Source of the DNA: Brevibacillus brevis
GTDB lineage: Bacteria > Bacillota > Bacilli > Brevibacillales > Brevibacillaceae
Length of the DNA: 64,000 bases
Reading direction: 5' to 3'
Assembly: GCF_001039275.2 (NCBI RefSeq)
Contig: NZ_CP030117.1
Span: 3,844,001 to 3,908,000, forward strand
Of this stretch, positions 40,342 to 50,789 are shown piece after piece (position 1 is the first letter of the stretch; each line of letters opens with the position of its first letter). Below the pieces are notes generated by a model. It made no database searches and had not been told where the DNA came from. It saw nothing but the letters and a program-made list of their open reading frames with translations. Position numbers and translations under genes: made by a program.

Positions 40342-41550
40342 TTATGATATTCCGCTCGGAATAGGGTCGCAACATCCCCACGAAATAACCTTTTTACATA
40401 GGAACTCCCATTCAGGTTTCACATAATCAGGTAGTATATTAAACAAATTAGTCTTCTTTTCGATTTTATTTTCCAATTGAATTATTGCTTTTTCAATCTC
40501 TGGTTTTGGTTGGAGTCTTCTTTTATCGTCAAGTTTTTTTTCTAACCCATCTTCGAGAATGTCTCGTTCAAACTCCTCTATTTTTCCACCTATGCCTTGC
40601 AACAATACGGTTTCGTCTTTTTGCTTATCTATATCGTCAAGTGAGCATGCAATCAAATTTGGAACATCAATTAGTAAGTCTTTAAGAAACTGTAAATGCT
40701 CTTCATTTTTGAGTTGCTTTGCTTTTACACCATCTTTAATATCAATATATTTCAGCTTCTCACGGTGTTTATCCAATAATTCTATTTCGTGTAGCATATT
40801 CAAAACGTCCCTACAGGATCCATTTGAACATAAAAGATATAGGGACGGGGGAATAAGATTTTCCTTTTCTCTTACTTCAAGGCTATATATATCTACAATT
40901 GAATTGGCTTGATATTTTGCATACACTTTTGTTATCTGTGCTAATGTCTCCCCCACTTTACCTGTTGGATAAAGTTTGTCACTATCTGAAACAACCAAAA
41001 CTATCTTTTTCCTATTTATTTTATAATCTAATTCTTTATATGTATTTACCCCACCCCCGCCACAGTGATCCAAATTTAATTTCATATTTAGTCTATTACG
41101 ATTTTCTTGTATATACTTCTTTGCAATTTTTTCATAGAATTCACAGTCACTGAGATCCTCAGATATAAATGTCGTAGCAGAAATCCTATCCATTAAATAA
41201 AAGTAATCCAAGGATACTTTGAAAATATGCTTTTTTCCGCTGAATCCTCTCACTATCTCATTTTCTACTTTTGAAGTTACTATAATATAGTCTGTACAGA
41301 ATTCTTCTAACGAAAAGAAAAAAGTACATTTAGCTAATAGAGAAGTATAAATACCTCGACAACTCTGTTCTATTAGTGGATAGTTCCTCAGGTATTTTAG
41401 GGTTGCATAGGAACTAATAACTTGATGATGTCCATCCATTTGAGCGCGTGCCAAATTATTTAATGATTTAATCTCGTTGCTCTCAAAGGTAAGTATTTCT
41501 TTGTTTGTTTCTAAGAATTCAATAACTGAGTCATCTATTTTGATTAGCAT
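40342..41550 (-). CDS. TOPRIM/DUF4435-like partner of an AAA ATPase
   Basis: 402 residues. FISEDLSDCEFYEKIAKKYI (E..D..FY) followed by a Gly-rich loop and KKIVLVVSDSDKLYPTG (D-x-D) fits a TOPRIM-like active-site layout: one Glu and a DxD, as in OLD nucleases and DUF4435. The C-terminus has a DYVKPEWEFLCKK segment. It starts right after the stop of the ATPase gene, so both are translated together. The pair is similar in design to PARIS AriA/AriB and to OLD nucleases split in two, but no direct family match is claimed. Confidence 0.5.
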   Translation of the reverse strand: MLIKIDDSVIEFLETNKEILTFESNEIKSLNNLARAQMDGHHQVISSYATLKYLRNYPLIEQSCRGIYTSLLAKCTFFFSLEEFCTDYIIVTSKVENEIVRGFSGKKHIFKVSLDYFYLMDRISATTFISEDLSDCEFYEKIAKKYIQENRNRLNMKLNLDHCGGGGVNTYKELDYKINRKKIVLVVSDSDKLYPTGKVGETLAQITKVYAKYQANSIVDIYSLEVREKENLIPPSLYLLCSNGSCRDVLNMLHEIELLDKHREKLKYIDIKDGVKAKQLKNEEHLQFLKDLLIDVPNLIACSLDDIDKQKDETVLLQGIGGKIEEFERDILEDGLEKKLDDKRRLQPKPEIEKAIIQLENKIEKKTNLFNILPDYVKPEWEFLCKKVISWGCCDPIPSGIS

Positions 41551-43125
41551 CTAAAAATCCTCCGGACTAAAGAACCCAATAGGCCATGATAATAAGTAGC
41601 CTTGCTCATTATAACCAGTAACCTCGACAGTAGAATCAAATGAATCTTGTTTATTGAAAATCATTACATTAACAATATCATTTTTAAATCCATCAATTTT
41701 TTGTGATAGTAATTGTCCTATTCTATTAATAATTGTTTCGCTATGTGTTTCGATAAGGACTTTTATGTCAATTTTCCCAATTGAATACACTAAAATGTTA
41801 ATTAATGTATCAATCAGCCTTGCTTGTAATGCAGGATGAAGGTGTAATTCTGGTTGCTCTATTACTAAAATATGTATTGTAGGTCTAGTGTAGCTTGACA
41901 CATACCTATTAGGTTTATTAAACTTTAAAACTTTCCAAAAAAGCAATATAATTGGCAGAATTTGAGAATGGCCAAATCCCGTATCAGCCAAATTCATTTC
42001 TTCTGGACTCGAATTATATTTTATTCTTAACGAAGTATGTCCACCTTCTAATTGTGTTGTTATCTCGAAACCAAAGTGTTTTGAGGTCCATTCACTAAAT
42101 TCTGATTTCTCCTTATCTGTCATATTATGAAGGATCATTGGGATATTTTCACCTTGAGGGTCAATTTCATCCACAGACAACCCCTGAATTCTGTAATACC
42201 TTTCAGCTCTTGCTCTAATCGGTCCAATATAATTAACTCTGGAAAAACAATTTTGCAAATAAAAATTGAGAAAGATTAGTATTGGATTGATGTGTTTTCC
42301 TATTACTAAATTTTCTATATTCTTAAAAATAGAACTGTCTTTTGTAATATCTTTAAATGTTTCTTTTAATCTCCTTTGAGAATCTACCCCTTTTAGTAGG
42401 CTCTCTAAAATCTCTTCCGATTTTCCAAATTGTATCTCTTCAATAATTGAGTAAATCGTTTCTAAACTTGTTTTAGAATGCGCATATTTTTTTAGTAGTA
42501 AAACAAGCTCATTGCTAAAATGCTCATCAATCGGTATTCCTTTCTCACTTTGCTTACTCACTAATCTAGGTAACATACTTGAAGAATCAGCAAGATAATT
42601 AAGCCCAAATTGATTATTTTCAAATTCAATATCGTTAATAATTAATTTCCCGAGCTTTTCTTTACTTTTTAAAAATATCTGAAAGGTATGATTCTCAAAT
42701 TCAACTTTTATTTGTTCTATGTATTTTTCCTTGCAAGTAATACAAACTTTAATGTGATAAGGACCTTTTCCCTTATCAGTAGCTCGCCTTCTACTATACC
42801 CCCCTCGATATCTCATAACAAAAATTGGTGTTAATTCGTAAAAATAATCCCGTGGAACAGAAAAACTAAATTCAAAATCAATACTCTCAGAGTTTTTTTT
42901 GTTTACACTTTCTTTATAGCTACCGAAATCAACATATCTACTACTGTACCAGAGTATTGGATCATAAGTCCTTGTCTCGAGTGTTTGCTTCATTAAAGGA
43001 AAAAACCTTAAAAATGTACTCTTCCCAGAGCTATTTTTCCCAACCAGTAATGTTAACGGCTTTAAATCAATTTCTCCTGTATCTATAAGGCTTCTTAAGT
43101 TTTTTATTCGAATTTTTTTCAGCAT
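41551..43125 (-). CDS. AAA ATPase, DUF3696/OLD-like
   Basis: About 524 residues from the ATG at 43125 (AAGGGTG 8 bases upstream). LLVGKNSSGKSTFLRF is Walker A, LVIEQPELHLHPALQARLID Walker B with a D-loop-like part, and VLIETHSETIINRI the following His switch. This is the ABC-like AAA_15/DUF3696 architecture of several defence systems. It would sense infection and regulate the TOPRIM-like partner encoded after it. Confidence 0.75.
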   Translation of the reverse strand: MLKKIRIKNLRSLIDTGEIDLKPLTLLVGKNSSGKSTFLRFFPLMKQTLETRTYDPILWYSSRYVDFGSYKESVNKKNSESIDFEFSFSVPRDYFYELTPIFVMRYRGGYSRRRATDKGKGPYHIKVCITCKEKYIEQIKVEFENHTFQIFLKSKEKLGKLIINDIEFENNQFGLNYLADSSSMLPRLVSKQSEKGIPIDEHFSNELVLLLKKYAHSKTSLETIYSIIEEIQFGKSEEILESLLKGVDSQRRLKETFKDITKDSSIFKNIENLVIGKHINPILIFLNFYLQNCFSRVNYIGPIRARAERYYRIQGLSVDEIDPQGENIPMILHNMTDKEKSEFSEWTSKHFGFEITTQLEGGHTSLRIKYNSSPEEMNLADTGFGHSQILPIILLFWKVLKFNKPNRYVSSYTRPTIHILVIEQPELHLHPALQARLIDTLINILVYSIGKIDIKVLIETHSETIINRIGQLLSQKIDGFKNDIVNVMIFNKQDSFDSTVEVTGYNEQGYLLSWPIGFFSPEDF

Positions 43126-43277
43126 AATTTTCACCCTTTTTGAATCGACTTTTTAATTTGATTAGAGTAACTACTAAAAGCTCGTAGCTTTGTAATTTAT
43201 ACCCGTAAACTCCCATTTTTCAAACTTTTTATTAATCTCTAGAAAAGGATACTAATTATTATTCTCCACATAGTTCT

Positions 43278-43356
43278 CATTACCTACTGCATTCGATCGG
43301 GTTAATCCGACATAAAACGACAAAACCTCCTGATCAGTGATCAAGAGGTTTATTTT
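43278..43356. repeat. junction repeat R1 between defence modules
   Basis: Contains CGACATAAAACGACAAAACC followed by a hairpin with GATCA arms and GAGGTTTATTTTT. Related copies lie at 47121-47210, 55337-55420 and 58636-58738. R1 lies between the Septu-like pair and the AAA/TOPRIM pair. The rest of 43126-43454 shows no gene. Confidence 0.7.
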
Positions 43357-43454
43357 TGCAATCAGTTAGGCACGGGTAGTCCTTCTTTTAGAACGTCTGC
43401 TTTTGTTTAGCTAATCAATTTCGTGAATTAGCCATCATATGATATAGTTCAAAA

Positions 43455-44321
43455 TCACTTCAGTATTTTGTCTATTGGTTTTTTTAATGCTTCTTCACAA
43501 AACCACTGGCTTTCATATAATCCTGTATACAAAGCAATTTGCCATGAATTTACCTCAGCATACTTAAAACTTTCTATCTGTTTAAGCAACTCATCCCTAA
43601 CTAGAGCCGCTCCTCCTTGTTCAAATGAACTTTTTAAAGAGTAAATCTTCCCTGATAACTCATTACTTGCGTAACTACTATATAATTGACCAAGGCGAAA
43701 TCTACTAAAGTGCTTAATTACACGTATTTTTTTTAAGTCGTCCCAAGATGATTGACTAGGTTCCGCTATAAAATAAACAGTAAGGGGCAGTTCTTCTACA
43801 ACTTTTAAATATAGCCACGGCTCATCCTCTATGTTATCAAAATAAGGATGTATAAATTCTTCTTCTGGCGAGTTAGGTTTAGAGGATGATTTAAGTTTGT
43901 TACAACCCATGCATGCTGGAATTAAATTTATTGGACTTATAGAGAGTGCAGGAAATTTTTCTTTTGGCAAATAGTGGTCTAAACTATCAACAGGTCTATA
44001 ACCACAAATTGGACATAGTCTATGTTTAGGAAGATCCATTATGTCATTATATATCTCCCTTCCAGGTTGTCCTTGTTTGGCCAATTTATCAGTGTATAGC
44101 TTGACCATTTCGTTTTTTGTTATTTTTGGAGGTATGCATTTATCTTCAACTATTGTTGAAACAGTGTTAGTTTCGATTTTCTTCTGTAGAATATTACTCC
44201 AGTCAGCTATATTGCCTTTACTGGCCTTAAATCGTCTAACTAAATCCGTGTCTGTATAATTGCTGATGCATTTTAATAGGACTTCTTCTGTAGAAAAATT
44301 AGGTTTAGGGACTCTTCGCAT
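43455..44321 (-). CDS. PtuB-like HNH nuclease (Septu-like system)
   Basis: 288 residues. CPICGYRPVDSLDHYLPKEK, PINLIPACMGCNKLK and a closing helical part form an HNH fold with Cys pairs. This is the PtuB layout: the HNH signature LDHYLPKxxFP...NLIPxCxxCN. It follows the ATPase gene by 6 bp. Septu ATPase-HNH complexes degrade phage nucleic acid or translation components on infection; specificity here is unknown. Confidence 0.7.
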   Translation of the reverse strand: MRRVPKPNFSTEEVLLKCISNYTDTDLVRRFKASKGNIADWSNILQKKIETNTVSTIVEDKCIPPKITKNEMVKLYTDKLAKQGQPGREIYNDIMDLPKHRLCPICGYRPVDSLDHYLPKEKFPALSISPINLIPACMGCNKLKSSSKPNSPEEEFIHPYFDNIEDEPWLYLKVVEELPLTVYFIAEPSQSSWDDLKKIRVIKHFSRFRLGQLYSSYASNELSGKIYSLKSSFEQGGAALVRDELLKQIESFKYAEVNSWQIALYTGLYESQWFCEEALKKPIDKILK

Positions 44322-44327
44322 TTTTAA

Positions 44328-45839
44328 CTACTCCTTATACATCAATAGTGACCTTAGAATAGTGCGAGCTTCTATACCTAGTTCACCATTAAACTGTTCA
44401 ACTATTTCATCATACCCCTTACCCTGTTCTACCAGGTCCTCTAATATTTTATGAAATCCAGAATACGTAACCTCTAAGCCAAATACTTCTCTTGTTAATG
44501 TTCCTACATTCTCACCAAACGTCTCAATTTCAGGTCTGAGAACAGAACAACTTTTACTGCTTCTCTTGATAATTGATACACAGCTTCGGGGTAACTCTTG
44601 AAGAATAACTGGTGAATGCGTTGCAATAATTGCTACTCCATTTTGAGAAATTAATATATCTGATAATGCTCTGATAAATGAAGATAGCAATGGTGGATGC
44701 AAATGAGATTCTGGCTCATCTAGAATAACTAACGACTTTTCATCAACTTTTTCAATTAACTTTGTAATGGTCAATAATATAATCTTATGTCCAGAACTTA
44801 GACGATTAAATATTACTTTCAATTCCTCAATTCTACTTAAATCGACTTCTCTTAACCCAAAACTTTTAAAAATCGCATCACTTTCTAGCATTTCAATTGC
44901 TTCTTCCCACTTATGAAACTTCCTTTTATCAGTCGTTTCTTTGATAAATTTAATGCTACGGATAAATTCATCAATTAACGTTTCTGGTGTCTTTGTTACA
45001 TATCTTTCAACCGAGTTAGACTCATTTTTTTCAATTAACTCACTGTCTTTTAGACCAATATAAGAATACAAAGGACCTTTTTCTTCATCGATTTTATCTC
45101 GATAATGTGGAGTATTATCAAATGCGCTAAATGAGATGAAAATTGTATTTGCAAATAGATTAGTTGAGTCGAAGTTTTCATTATCATAAAAATAACTATC
45201 TGCATTTTGAGATTTAGAGTCATATAGTAAAGAGTAAATCATATCGTTAATAATTGTTGTTTTTCCAACGCCATTACTGCCAATTAATGCATGTATATTA
45301 GTTGGAGGCATTGAATCTGGCACGACTTCAAAGTCAAACTCGACTGATTCCCTATCATTATAGGTATGGCAATAACTAAATGAATAAGGTGTTAGTGGTA
45401 CACCACCTTTCGCAACTCTGTGGAATTGATCTTTTACAGTGAATACTTTATAATCGCGAAGCAATGATTTTCGTGTGATATTAAATTCCCTAACCTTTTC
45501 AAACAGATCAAGATCATAAGCGATATCATTCAATCCTTTTAAAATCTCGTCTCTTATGGTAGGACCAAGTTTATTTAGGTTCTTAAAATAATCTATACCT
45601 TGTCCTAGACTGAAGTAACTGGTATCTAATTGAGTGAATTTTGATGGAATCGCTGTAGATTCATTATCCTCGATTGACATCGCAATTTTTACAAAACCTA
45701 TTTCTGTTTTATTTCCATGTTCGTCCAAAAAATACATCCTATAAGAGGTGTAGTAACCAAAATCGTTCCATCCATCTTTGATCAAATGTACTCCGGGATG
45801 AGTAAGAGCTGTTTTAAAAGCTCTTTCGTAAAATTGCAT
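44328..45839 (-). CDS. PtuA-like ATPase (Septu-like system)
   Basis: 503 residues. ALIGSNGVGKTTIINDMIY is Walker A, SLVILDEPESHLHPPLL Walker B and IATHSPVILQELPRS the following switch. The N-terminal region (YTSYRMYFLDEHGNKTEIGF) resembles other retron/Septu ATPases. It precedes the HNH gene, as PtuA precedes PtuB. Codon use and A+T are high compared with the structural genes, as expected for transferred cargo. Confidence 0.7.
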   Translation of the reverse strand: MQFYERAFKTALTHPGVHLIKDGWNDFGYYTSYRMYFLDEHGNKTEIGFVKIAMSIEDNESTAIPSKFTQLDTSYFSLGQGIDYFKNLNKLGPTIRDEILKGLNDIAYDLDLFEKVREFNITRKSLLRDYKVFTVKDQFHRVAKGGVPLTPYSFSYCHTYNDRESVEFDFEVVPDSMPPTNIHALIGSNGVGKTTIINDMIYSLLYDSKSQNADSYFYDNENFDSTNLFANTIFISFSAFDNTPHYRDKIDEEKGPLYSYIGLKDSELIEKNESNSVERYVTKTPETLIDEFIRSIKFIKETTDKRKFHKWEEAIEMLESDAIFKSFGLREVDLSRIEELKVIFNRLSSGHKIILLTITKLIEKVDEKSLVILDEPESHLHPPLLSSFIRALSDILISQNGVAIIATHSPVILQELPRSCVSIIKRSSKSCSVLRPEIETFGENVGTLTREVFGLEVTYSGFHKILEDLVEQGKGYDEIVEQFNGELGIEARTILRSLLMYKE

Positions 45840-45904
45840 ACTAATATCTCCATTCTTTAAACTAACTTTATTCTAGTATTTTAATGAGCCATTGGATGAT
45901 TGAA

Positions 45905-47092
45905 CTATTTTGCCCCTATTCGTAACTCTGTTTCAATTATTTTCTTTATTATCTTGTCATTATAGCTAACAGCGTCATAACCATAATGAGTTCTCCTATG
46001 ACAATTCGGGCAAATTGCTGCCACCCACTCTGGATGATCTGGTCCTCCGTCTGATAATCTTCGCGTATGGTGTACTTCCAAAAATGGCTCCCCTTTTGTG
46101 TTTATAAAAGGAGCTTCATTACCACACGCTTCGCATACTCCGTTTGCTCTTTTCAGTGCATACAGCTTTACAGCCCGACTTCTCTCTCGATATTGAACTA
46201 TACGTTCTTTTAGGGTAGTTCCCTGGCCATGATTTGTGATAACTAATGCCTTATTCTTAAGTTCCTCTAATGACAAATCACTTAATTCAGTTGCACCAAC
46301 AATCTCACTATTATTAACTACCTCAATTGGCATTAACTCAAACACAATTACTTTCCGATCTTGCCCCTTGTTGTCTTTATCCCTTACTTTGTACCCGATA
46401 CATATCATTTGACCTATGTACCTTACATGGCCAGTTCGTATGTACTCAAATAGATGAACATCCTTACCGTCGTCCACATGCTCTATAATAGCCTTATTCC
46501 CCTTGATGAATTGCATATCTCCTTCTTGACCTTCACCGGTATACAAGAATATGCCTTCTTCATTCCAACCATCTTTGTATCCATACTCTTCACCGCGTTC
46601 TCCAGTAAACAGCATGATAAAAGGAAACCTGGAAGAAGTTGAGATTCTTCCGTAACTCTGTCCAGCAAACAGTGTGTGAAGATCAAGTCTTCTAAACTCA
46701 GCTCCGGGTACAAATATACTCGTTACATCTATAGGCGTACTCTCAATTGGATTTTCAGCTACGTTCTCTTCCATTTCCATTTCGGCTTCCGCTGGGAAAG
46801 TATATTTACATTCAATTAGTCGTTGGCGAGCTATGTCCCGTTCTTCATCAGTGAATAAATCTTTATACTCTTTATCTAGCATAAGGGCTTCCATCGAGAG
46901 ATCAAGGCGTCCCTCCAACAACAATCTAGCTAAACCAGATTGATCCTTACCCCTGAGTAAAGTCTTCGCAACAACCACACCATTTTCGCTTGCAAGCCTT
47001 TGAGATAATCCAGAAGGATTGTATGTAGTCTCTCGCCTTGTTTTTTGGCAGGTATCAAGTAAGGCTTTATGAAATTTCAAACTAAGGTCCAT
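45905..47092 (-). CDS. SRA-like plus HNH modification-dependent endonuclease
   Basis: About 395 residues from the ATG at 47092 (AAGGGG upstream). A helical N-terminus is followed by an SRA/YDG-like base-recognition region (FRRLDLHTLFAGQSYGRIST ... IFLYTGEGQEGDMQFIKGN) and a C-terminal HNH (CEACGNEAPF, EVHHTRRLSDGGPDH, ICPNCHRRTHYG). Such enzymes cut DNA with modified cytosines (type IV restriction). Truncated relatives lie at 58089-58616 and 56241-56387. Confidence 0.75.
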   Translation of the reverse strand: MDLSLKFHKALLDTCQKTRRETTYNPSGLSQRLASENGVVVAKTLLRGKDQSGLARLLLEGRLDLSMEALMLDKEYKDLFTDEERDIARQRLIECKYTFPAEAEMEMEENVAENPIESTPIDVTSIFVPGAEFRRLDLHTLFAGQSYGRISTSSRFPFIMLFTGERGEEYGYKDGWNEEGIFLYTGEGQEGDMQFIKGNKAIIEHVDDGKDVHLFEYIRTGHVRYIGQMICIGYKVRDKDNKGQDRKVIVFELMPIEVVNNSEIVGATELSDLSLEELKNKALVITNHGQGTTLKERIVQYRERSRAVKLYALKRANGVCEACGNEAPFINTKGEPFLEVHHTRRLSDGGPDHPEWVAAICPNCHRRTHYGYDAVSYNDKIIKKIIETELRIGAK

Positions 47093-47120
47093 GATGTCAG
47101 CCCCTTGGCATATAAGAGTG

Positions 47121-47210
47121 AATGTATATATTTCGGCAAATAGTCCCAATTACCTACAACATTCCATCGTGTATATCCGACATAAAACGACAAAACCTGC
47201 TGATTAAGTC
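47121..47210. repeat. junction repeat R2 upstream of the SRA-HNH gene
   Basis: Very similar to R3 (58636-58738) over about 80 bp: GAATGTATA, CGGCAAATAGTCC, TTACCTACAACATT, CATCGTGTATATCCGACATA and the CGACAAAACCT core. It separates the minus-strand cargo from the plus-strand ImmA gene. Confidence 0.7.
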
Positions 47211-47300
47211 GTAATCAATACATCAAATTGTCACTAGTAGGAAAAAAGTAGGAATGGTAAGATTATTTACAGAACAAACGTTCCTGCTAGAGGTGAATCA

Positions 47301-47792
47301 ATGAAGCTATCTTACACTCCTACCCCTCTTGAAACTTGGATAAGCCACTTTTACAAGCAACTTGGCATAAAAACACCTGACGAATTAGACGAACAACGTA
47401 TTGCAAGAACATTAAACATCCATCTCTTTTACAAAGAGATCCCATCAATGTCATATGAGTTCGGTCGGTTCAAAAGTATAACGATAGACAAACGACTCCC
47501 TTCACTTGTGCAAAGGGAGCATTTTTATCATGAGCTTTGTCATATCCTCCGTCACTCCGGACGTCAGCTAATGATGCCCGCTGCCTTTCGTGAACTACAG
47601 GAATGGGACGCAAGGAATTTCACAAGATACGCCGCTTTACCACTACATATGCTGAAGAACTATGATTACAAGCAACCTGAGATACTAGATATCTTAACAG
47701 AGCAGTTTAAAGTTACACCCGAACTGTGTTCAGATAGATTGCTAAGAATCAAATCAAAATTGTCATGCAACCCAATCCGATTCATCTCGTAA
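47301..47792 (+). CDS. ImmA/IrrE-type metallopeptidase
   Basis: 163 residues. REHFYHELCHILRHSG has the HExxH-like HELCH zinc site; LDEQRIARTLNIHLFYKE is family-typical. ICEBs1 ImmA cleaves its repressor ImmR to permit excision; the same logic is likely here, with the XRE regulators as targets. RBS GAGGTG. A frameshifted homologue lies at 60973-61513. Confidence 0.8.
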   Translation: MKLSYTPTPLETWISHFYKQLGIKTPDELDEQRIARTLNIHLFYKEIPSMSYEFGRFKSITIDKRLPSLVQREHFYHELCHILRHSGRQLMMPAAFRELQEWDARNFTRYAALPLHMLKNYDYKQPEILDILTEQFKVTPELCSDRLLRIKSKLSCNPIRFIS

Positions 47793-47828
47793 CAAATCAA
47801 AAGGACTAATCAATATAGGAGGGAGACC

Positions 47829-49469
47829 ATGTTGCGGTTAGCTGTTTATGCACGTGTCAGTTCAGACGATCAAGCAGAACGTGGTACGATCGAAAACCAA
47901 CTTGAATTTGCTCGTAAGTATGCGGATCTCCATCAATTAGAAATCGTAAAGTGGTACAAGGATGACGGCGTAACAGGAACCGTCCCACTTGAAGCTCGTC
48001 CAGCCGGACGCGAACTGTTACAAGATGCTAAGAATGGCGAGATTGATCTCCTTCTCATCTACCGCTTAGACCGACTTGGACGATCTGCCAGAATCATCCT
48101 GAATTCCGTTCACGACCTAGAAAGTGACGGTGTAAAAATCCGTTCCATGACGGAGCCGTTTGATACCGGAGATCCATCTGGCCGTTTCCTTTTAACCATT
48201 CTAGCAGGGGTGGCTGACTTAGAGCGTGAGACCATCATAGAACGTCTGTGGTACGGTGCAAACCGCGCTGCACGGGCTGGTAAATGGCTTGGAGGTATTG
48301 TCCCCTATGGATACCGCGTAGACAGTGAAGGCTATCTGGTGGTTTGTGAAGAGCTACTCCCTCGCTCAGATATGACAGAGGCAGGAGTTGTTAGGCTGAT
48401 TTTCCATATGGTTGCTAACCAAGGCCACTCATGCATTAAAGTCTCAGAATACTTAAATGCCTTAGGTGTTCCTACGGCTTACGCAAGGGATGATCGGAAA
48501 GTTACTCGAGGAAAACGAAAACAGAAAACTGCGGGTATTTGGCGCCCCTCAAGAATACGTGGGATCATTACGAGTACCACTTACTATGGATTACACATCT
48601 ATGGAAAACGGAGCAAAAGAAAACGCGATTTGATAGAACGCGAAGTTCCAGCCATTGTTGATATTGAAACATGGGAAAAAGCACAGGCAGTCCTTCGAAG
48701 TAATCAAATAGAAGCAATGCGTAACACCAAGAATCAATATTTACTTAGAAGCCTACTAAAATGTCAGTGCTGCGGATTAACGTATGTGGGGATTCATTAT
48801 CCTGGAAGTAAACGAGCTTTGAAAGGATTCTATGTCTGTACCGGTAAACAAGCATTTAAGGGTCCAATGCAAGGGAAGTGTACATCAAAGAATCTACCGC
48901 AAGATTGGATCGAGGACCTTGTGTGGAGAGATTGCTTGTCCTTTATTAATCAGCCAGGGGAAGCCCTTCAGGAGATTGCTGCAGCTAGGGAAGTAAAGCA
49001 GACTAAGAAGGTCGATTTAGAGTCCGAAATAACACTTATTCAAAAGAGCATCGATGATAAAGATGTAGAACGACAGAGTATCCTGGACCTCTTCCGTAAA
49101 AGCATCATCACTTTTACCGATTTAGAAAAACAGATCCAAAAAATCAATCAAGAGAAAGAGATTCTCGAACAACGCTTAAAAGAAATAAGGAGCTCGCTGC
49201 AAGTTGACCACGATTACTCTACGAAGATGATGAATGCTTTTCAATTACTCACATCACTACGAAATAAACTAGATGACAATCCATCATTCGAAACGAGGCG
49301 TGAAATCGTAAAAGCCCTCGTTGAACGAATTCAAGTACATACAACACCTAGTGAAGGTTCAAAACGCCCTCGCGCTTCAGTTACAGTTCAGTATTCTTTT
49401 GCCAAGGATATTATCTACACGGACAAGGATTACACGAACCAATTAACAGAAACCGAGCAGGAAAGGTAA
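47829..49469 (+). CDS. large serine recombinase (integrase)
   Basis: 546 residues. [20 protein letters not shown] holds the catalytic Ser, [14 protein letters not shown] and [19 protein letters not shown] are resolvase motifs, followed by the recombinase domain, a zinc ribbon (CQCCGLTY ... YVCTGKQAF) and a C-terminal coiled coil. It catalyses integration at attB and, with a directionality factor, excision. Its last codons overlap the comM junction: [13 protein letters not shown] is encoded by comM-antisense sequence. Confidence 0.9.
   Translation: MLRLAVYARVSSDDQAERGTIENQLEFARKYADLHQLEIVKWYKDDGVTGTVPLEARPAGRELLQDAKNGEIDLLLIYRLDRLGRSARIILNSVHDLESDGVKIRSMTEPFDTGDPSGRFLLTILAGVADLERETIIERLWYGANRAARAGKWLGGIVPYGYRVDSEGYLVVCEELLPRSDMTEAGVVRLIFHMVANQGHSCIKVSEYLNALGVPTAYARDDRKVTRGKRKQKTAGIWRPSRIRGIITSTTYYGLHIYGKRSKRKRDLIEREVPAIVDIETWEKAQAVLRSNQIEAMRNTKNQYLLRSLLKCQCCGLTYVGIHYPGSKRALKGFYVCTGKQAFKGPMQGKCTSKNLPQDWIEDLVWRDCLSFINQPGEALQEIAAAREVKQTKKVDLESEITLIQKSIDDKDVERQSILDLFRKSIITFTDLEKQIQKINQEKEILEQRLKEIRSSLQVDHDYSTKMMNAFQLLTSLRNKLDDNPSFETRREIVKALVERIQVHTTPSEGSKRPRASVTVQYSFAKDIIYTDKDYTNQLTETEQER
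49405..49460. other. probable attachment-site junction with comM
   Basis: The comM frame remains family-like up to the codons for NPCPC (49417-49431), then turns into phage sequence (R, stop). The recombinase gene ends within comM-derived DNA, so the crossover lies near ACACGGACAAGGATT. The exact core cannot be fixed without the other end of the prophage. Confidence 0.55.
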
Positions 49470-50484
49470 AAACCTGCTTGGATCGTCCAATCGTGACAAC
49501 CCCTGATTCCAGCGGCTGGCGCAGTACCTCTAATACATGCCGAGAAAACTCGGGCATTTCATCTAGGAAGAGGATCCCACTGTGAGACAAGCTACATTCT
49601 CCGGGACGCGGGATTTGTGCGCCACCGCCAATCAGTGCAGTAGCCGTAATCGTGTGATGCGGTGCACGAAAAGGTCTCTCCTCGACAAGCCCACTCTCCC
49701 GCTTTAATTGACCAGCAATACTGTATATTTTCGTCACTTCGTAAGATTCATGAATGGTCATGTTCGGCATGATACCAGGCAGGCAAGTAGCTAAAAGAGT
49801 TTTTCCTGAACCTGGAGGCCCCACCAATATCACATTATGAAATCCGGCTGCTGCAATCTCCAAACCACGTTTTACAAATTGCTGTCCGTAAACATTGGCA
49901 AAATCGGGAGGCAGCTGGTTGGTTTTTGTCTTGCCTGTTTGTGTTTCGTGATAAATCAAGTCGGGGTCCTTACTATGAAGTCCTTCTTTCCAGTAGTTCA
50001 CGGCCTCTTCCAGATTGCTCGCAGGCAATACGGTAATGTCGACGAGCCGTGCTTCCGCTGCATTTTGTTCGGGGAGAATCACGTGGGTAAATCCTGCTTT
50101 TTTGGCTTCTAGTAAGATGGGGAGTACACCCGTGCCAGGGCGAAGTGAGCCGTCTAATGCCAACTCTCCTAAAACGAGAATTCGTTCCTGTCTGGGTAGC
50201 ATTTGTTTAGAGGCGAGTAAAATTCCAAACGCAATAGCAAGGTCGAAACCAGAACCTTCCTTGCGCTGGTCTGCTGGTGCCAGATTGACGGTGATCCGCT
50301 GCATTGGGTAGTCGTATCCTGCATTCCGCAAGGCAGCACGAACACGATCTCTCGCTTCTTTTACTGCTGAACCGCCAAGTCCAACCAAATCGAATTGAGG
50401 TAAGCCATTTGCTATGTCTGTTTCTACAGTGACTACCATTCCATCTATGCCGAGTACAGTGCCTGAATAGCTGCATGCGTACAT
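49411..50484 (-). pseudogene. comM: comM/yifB 5' part, interrupted by prophage insertion
   Basis: About 357 residues of ComM: the [20 protein letters not shown] start (RBS AGGGGGAG), a LonC-like N-terminal domain, [11 protein letters not shown]alker A and LFLDEMPEF Walker B. ComM/YifB is about 500 residues; here it ends at NPCPCR. ComM is a helicase that helps integrate transforming DNA. The missing 3' part should lie at the left end of the prophage outside this window. Excision could restore it. Confidence 0.85.
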
Positions 50485-50789
50485 GTTCTCTCCCCCTCTG
50501 GTTATAGGGTAGGAAAAGATAGAGGGGGTGGGCAAGTAAATTGGAGCTGTTGACAAAACTCCTATACAAATTTGTGAAAAATCTTTAACTTTGTACTTCA
50601 TAGAAAAGTAAAACTTGAGCAGTTGAACATTGATTTCCACTATGTTTTCGTATTAAAAGTGAATCTCTTCGTTTTTTGTCATTACAATAATCCTTATATG
50701 TTTGCCATTTACTTTCTTGTCTACTTTTCCAAAGAAATCATTCTAGGTTTCATCTGGTCTAACAATGAAGCTATTTGATTTACCGTCAA
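50485..50789. other. comM upstream region and junction to the second module
   Basis: Contains the likely comM promoter area (AT-rich, no firm boxes). Similarity to the early-regulator gene (37665-38297) begins at about 50750-50790. It shows no coding sequence of its own. Confidence 0.4.
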
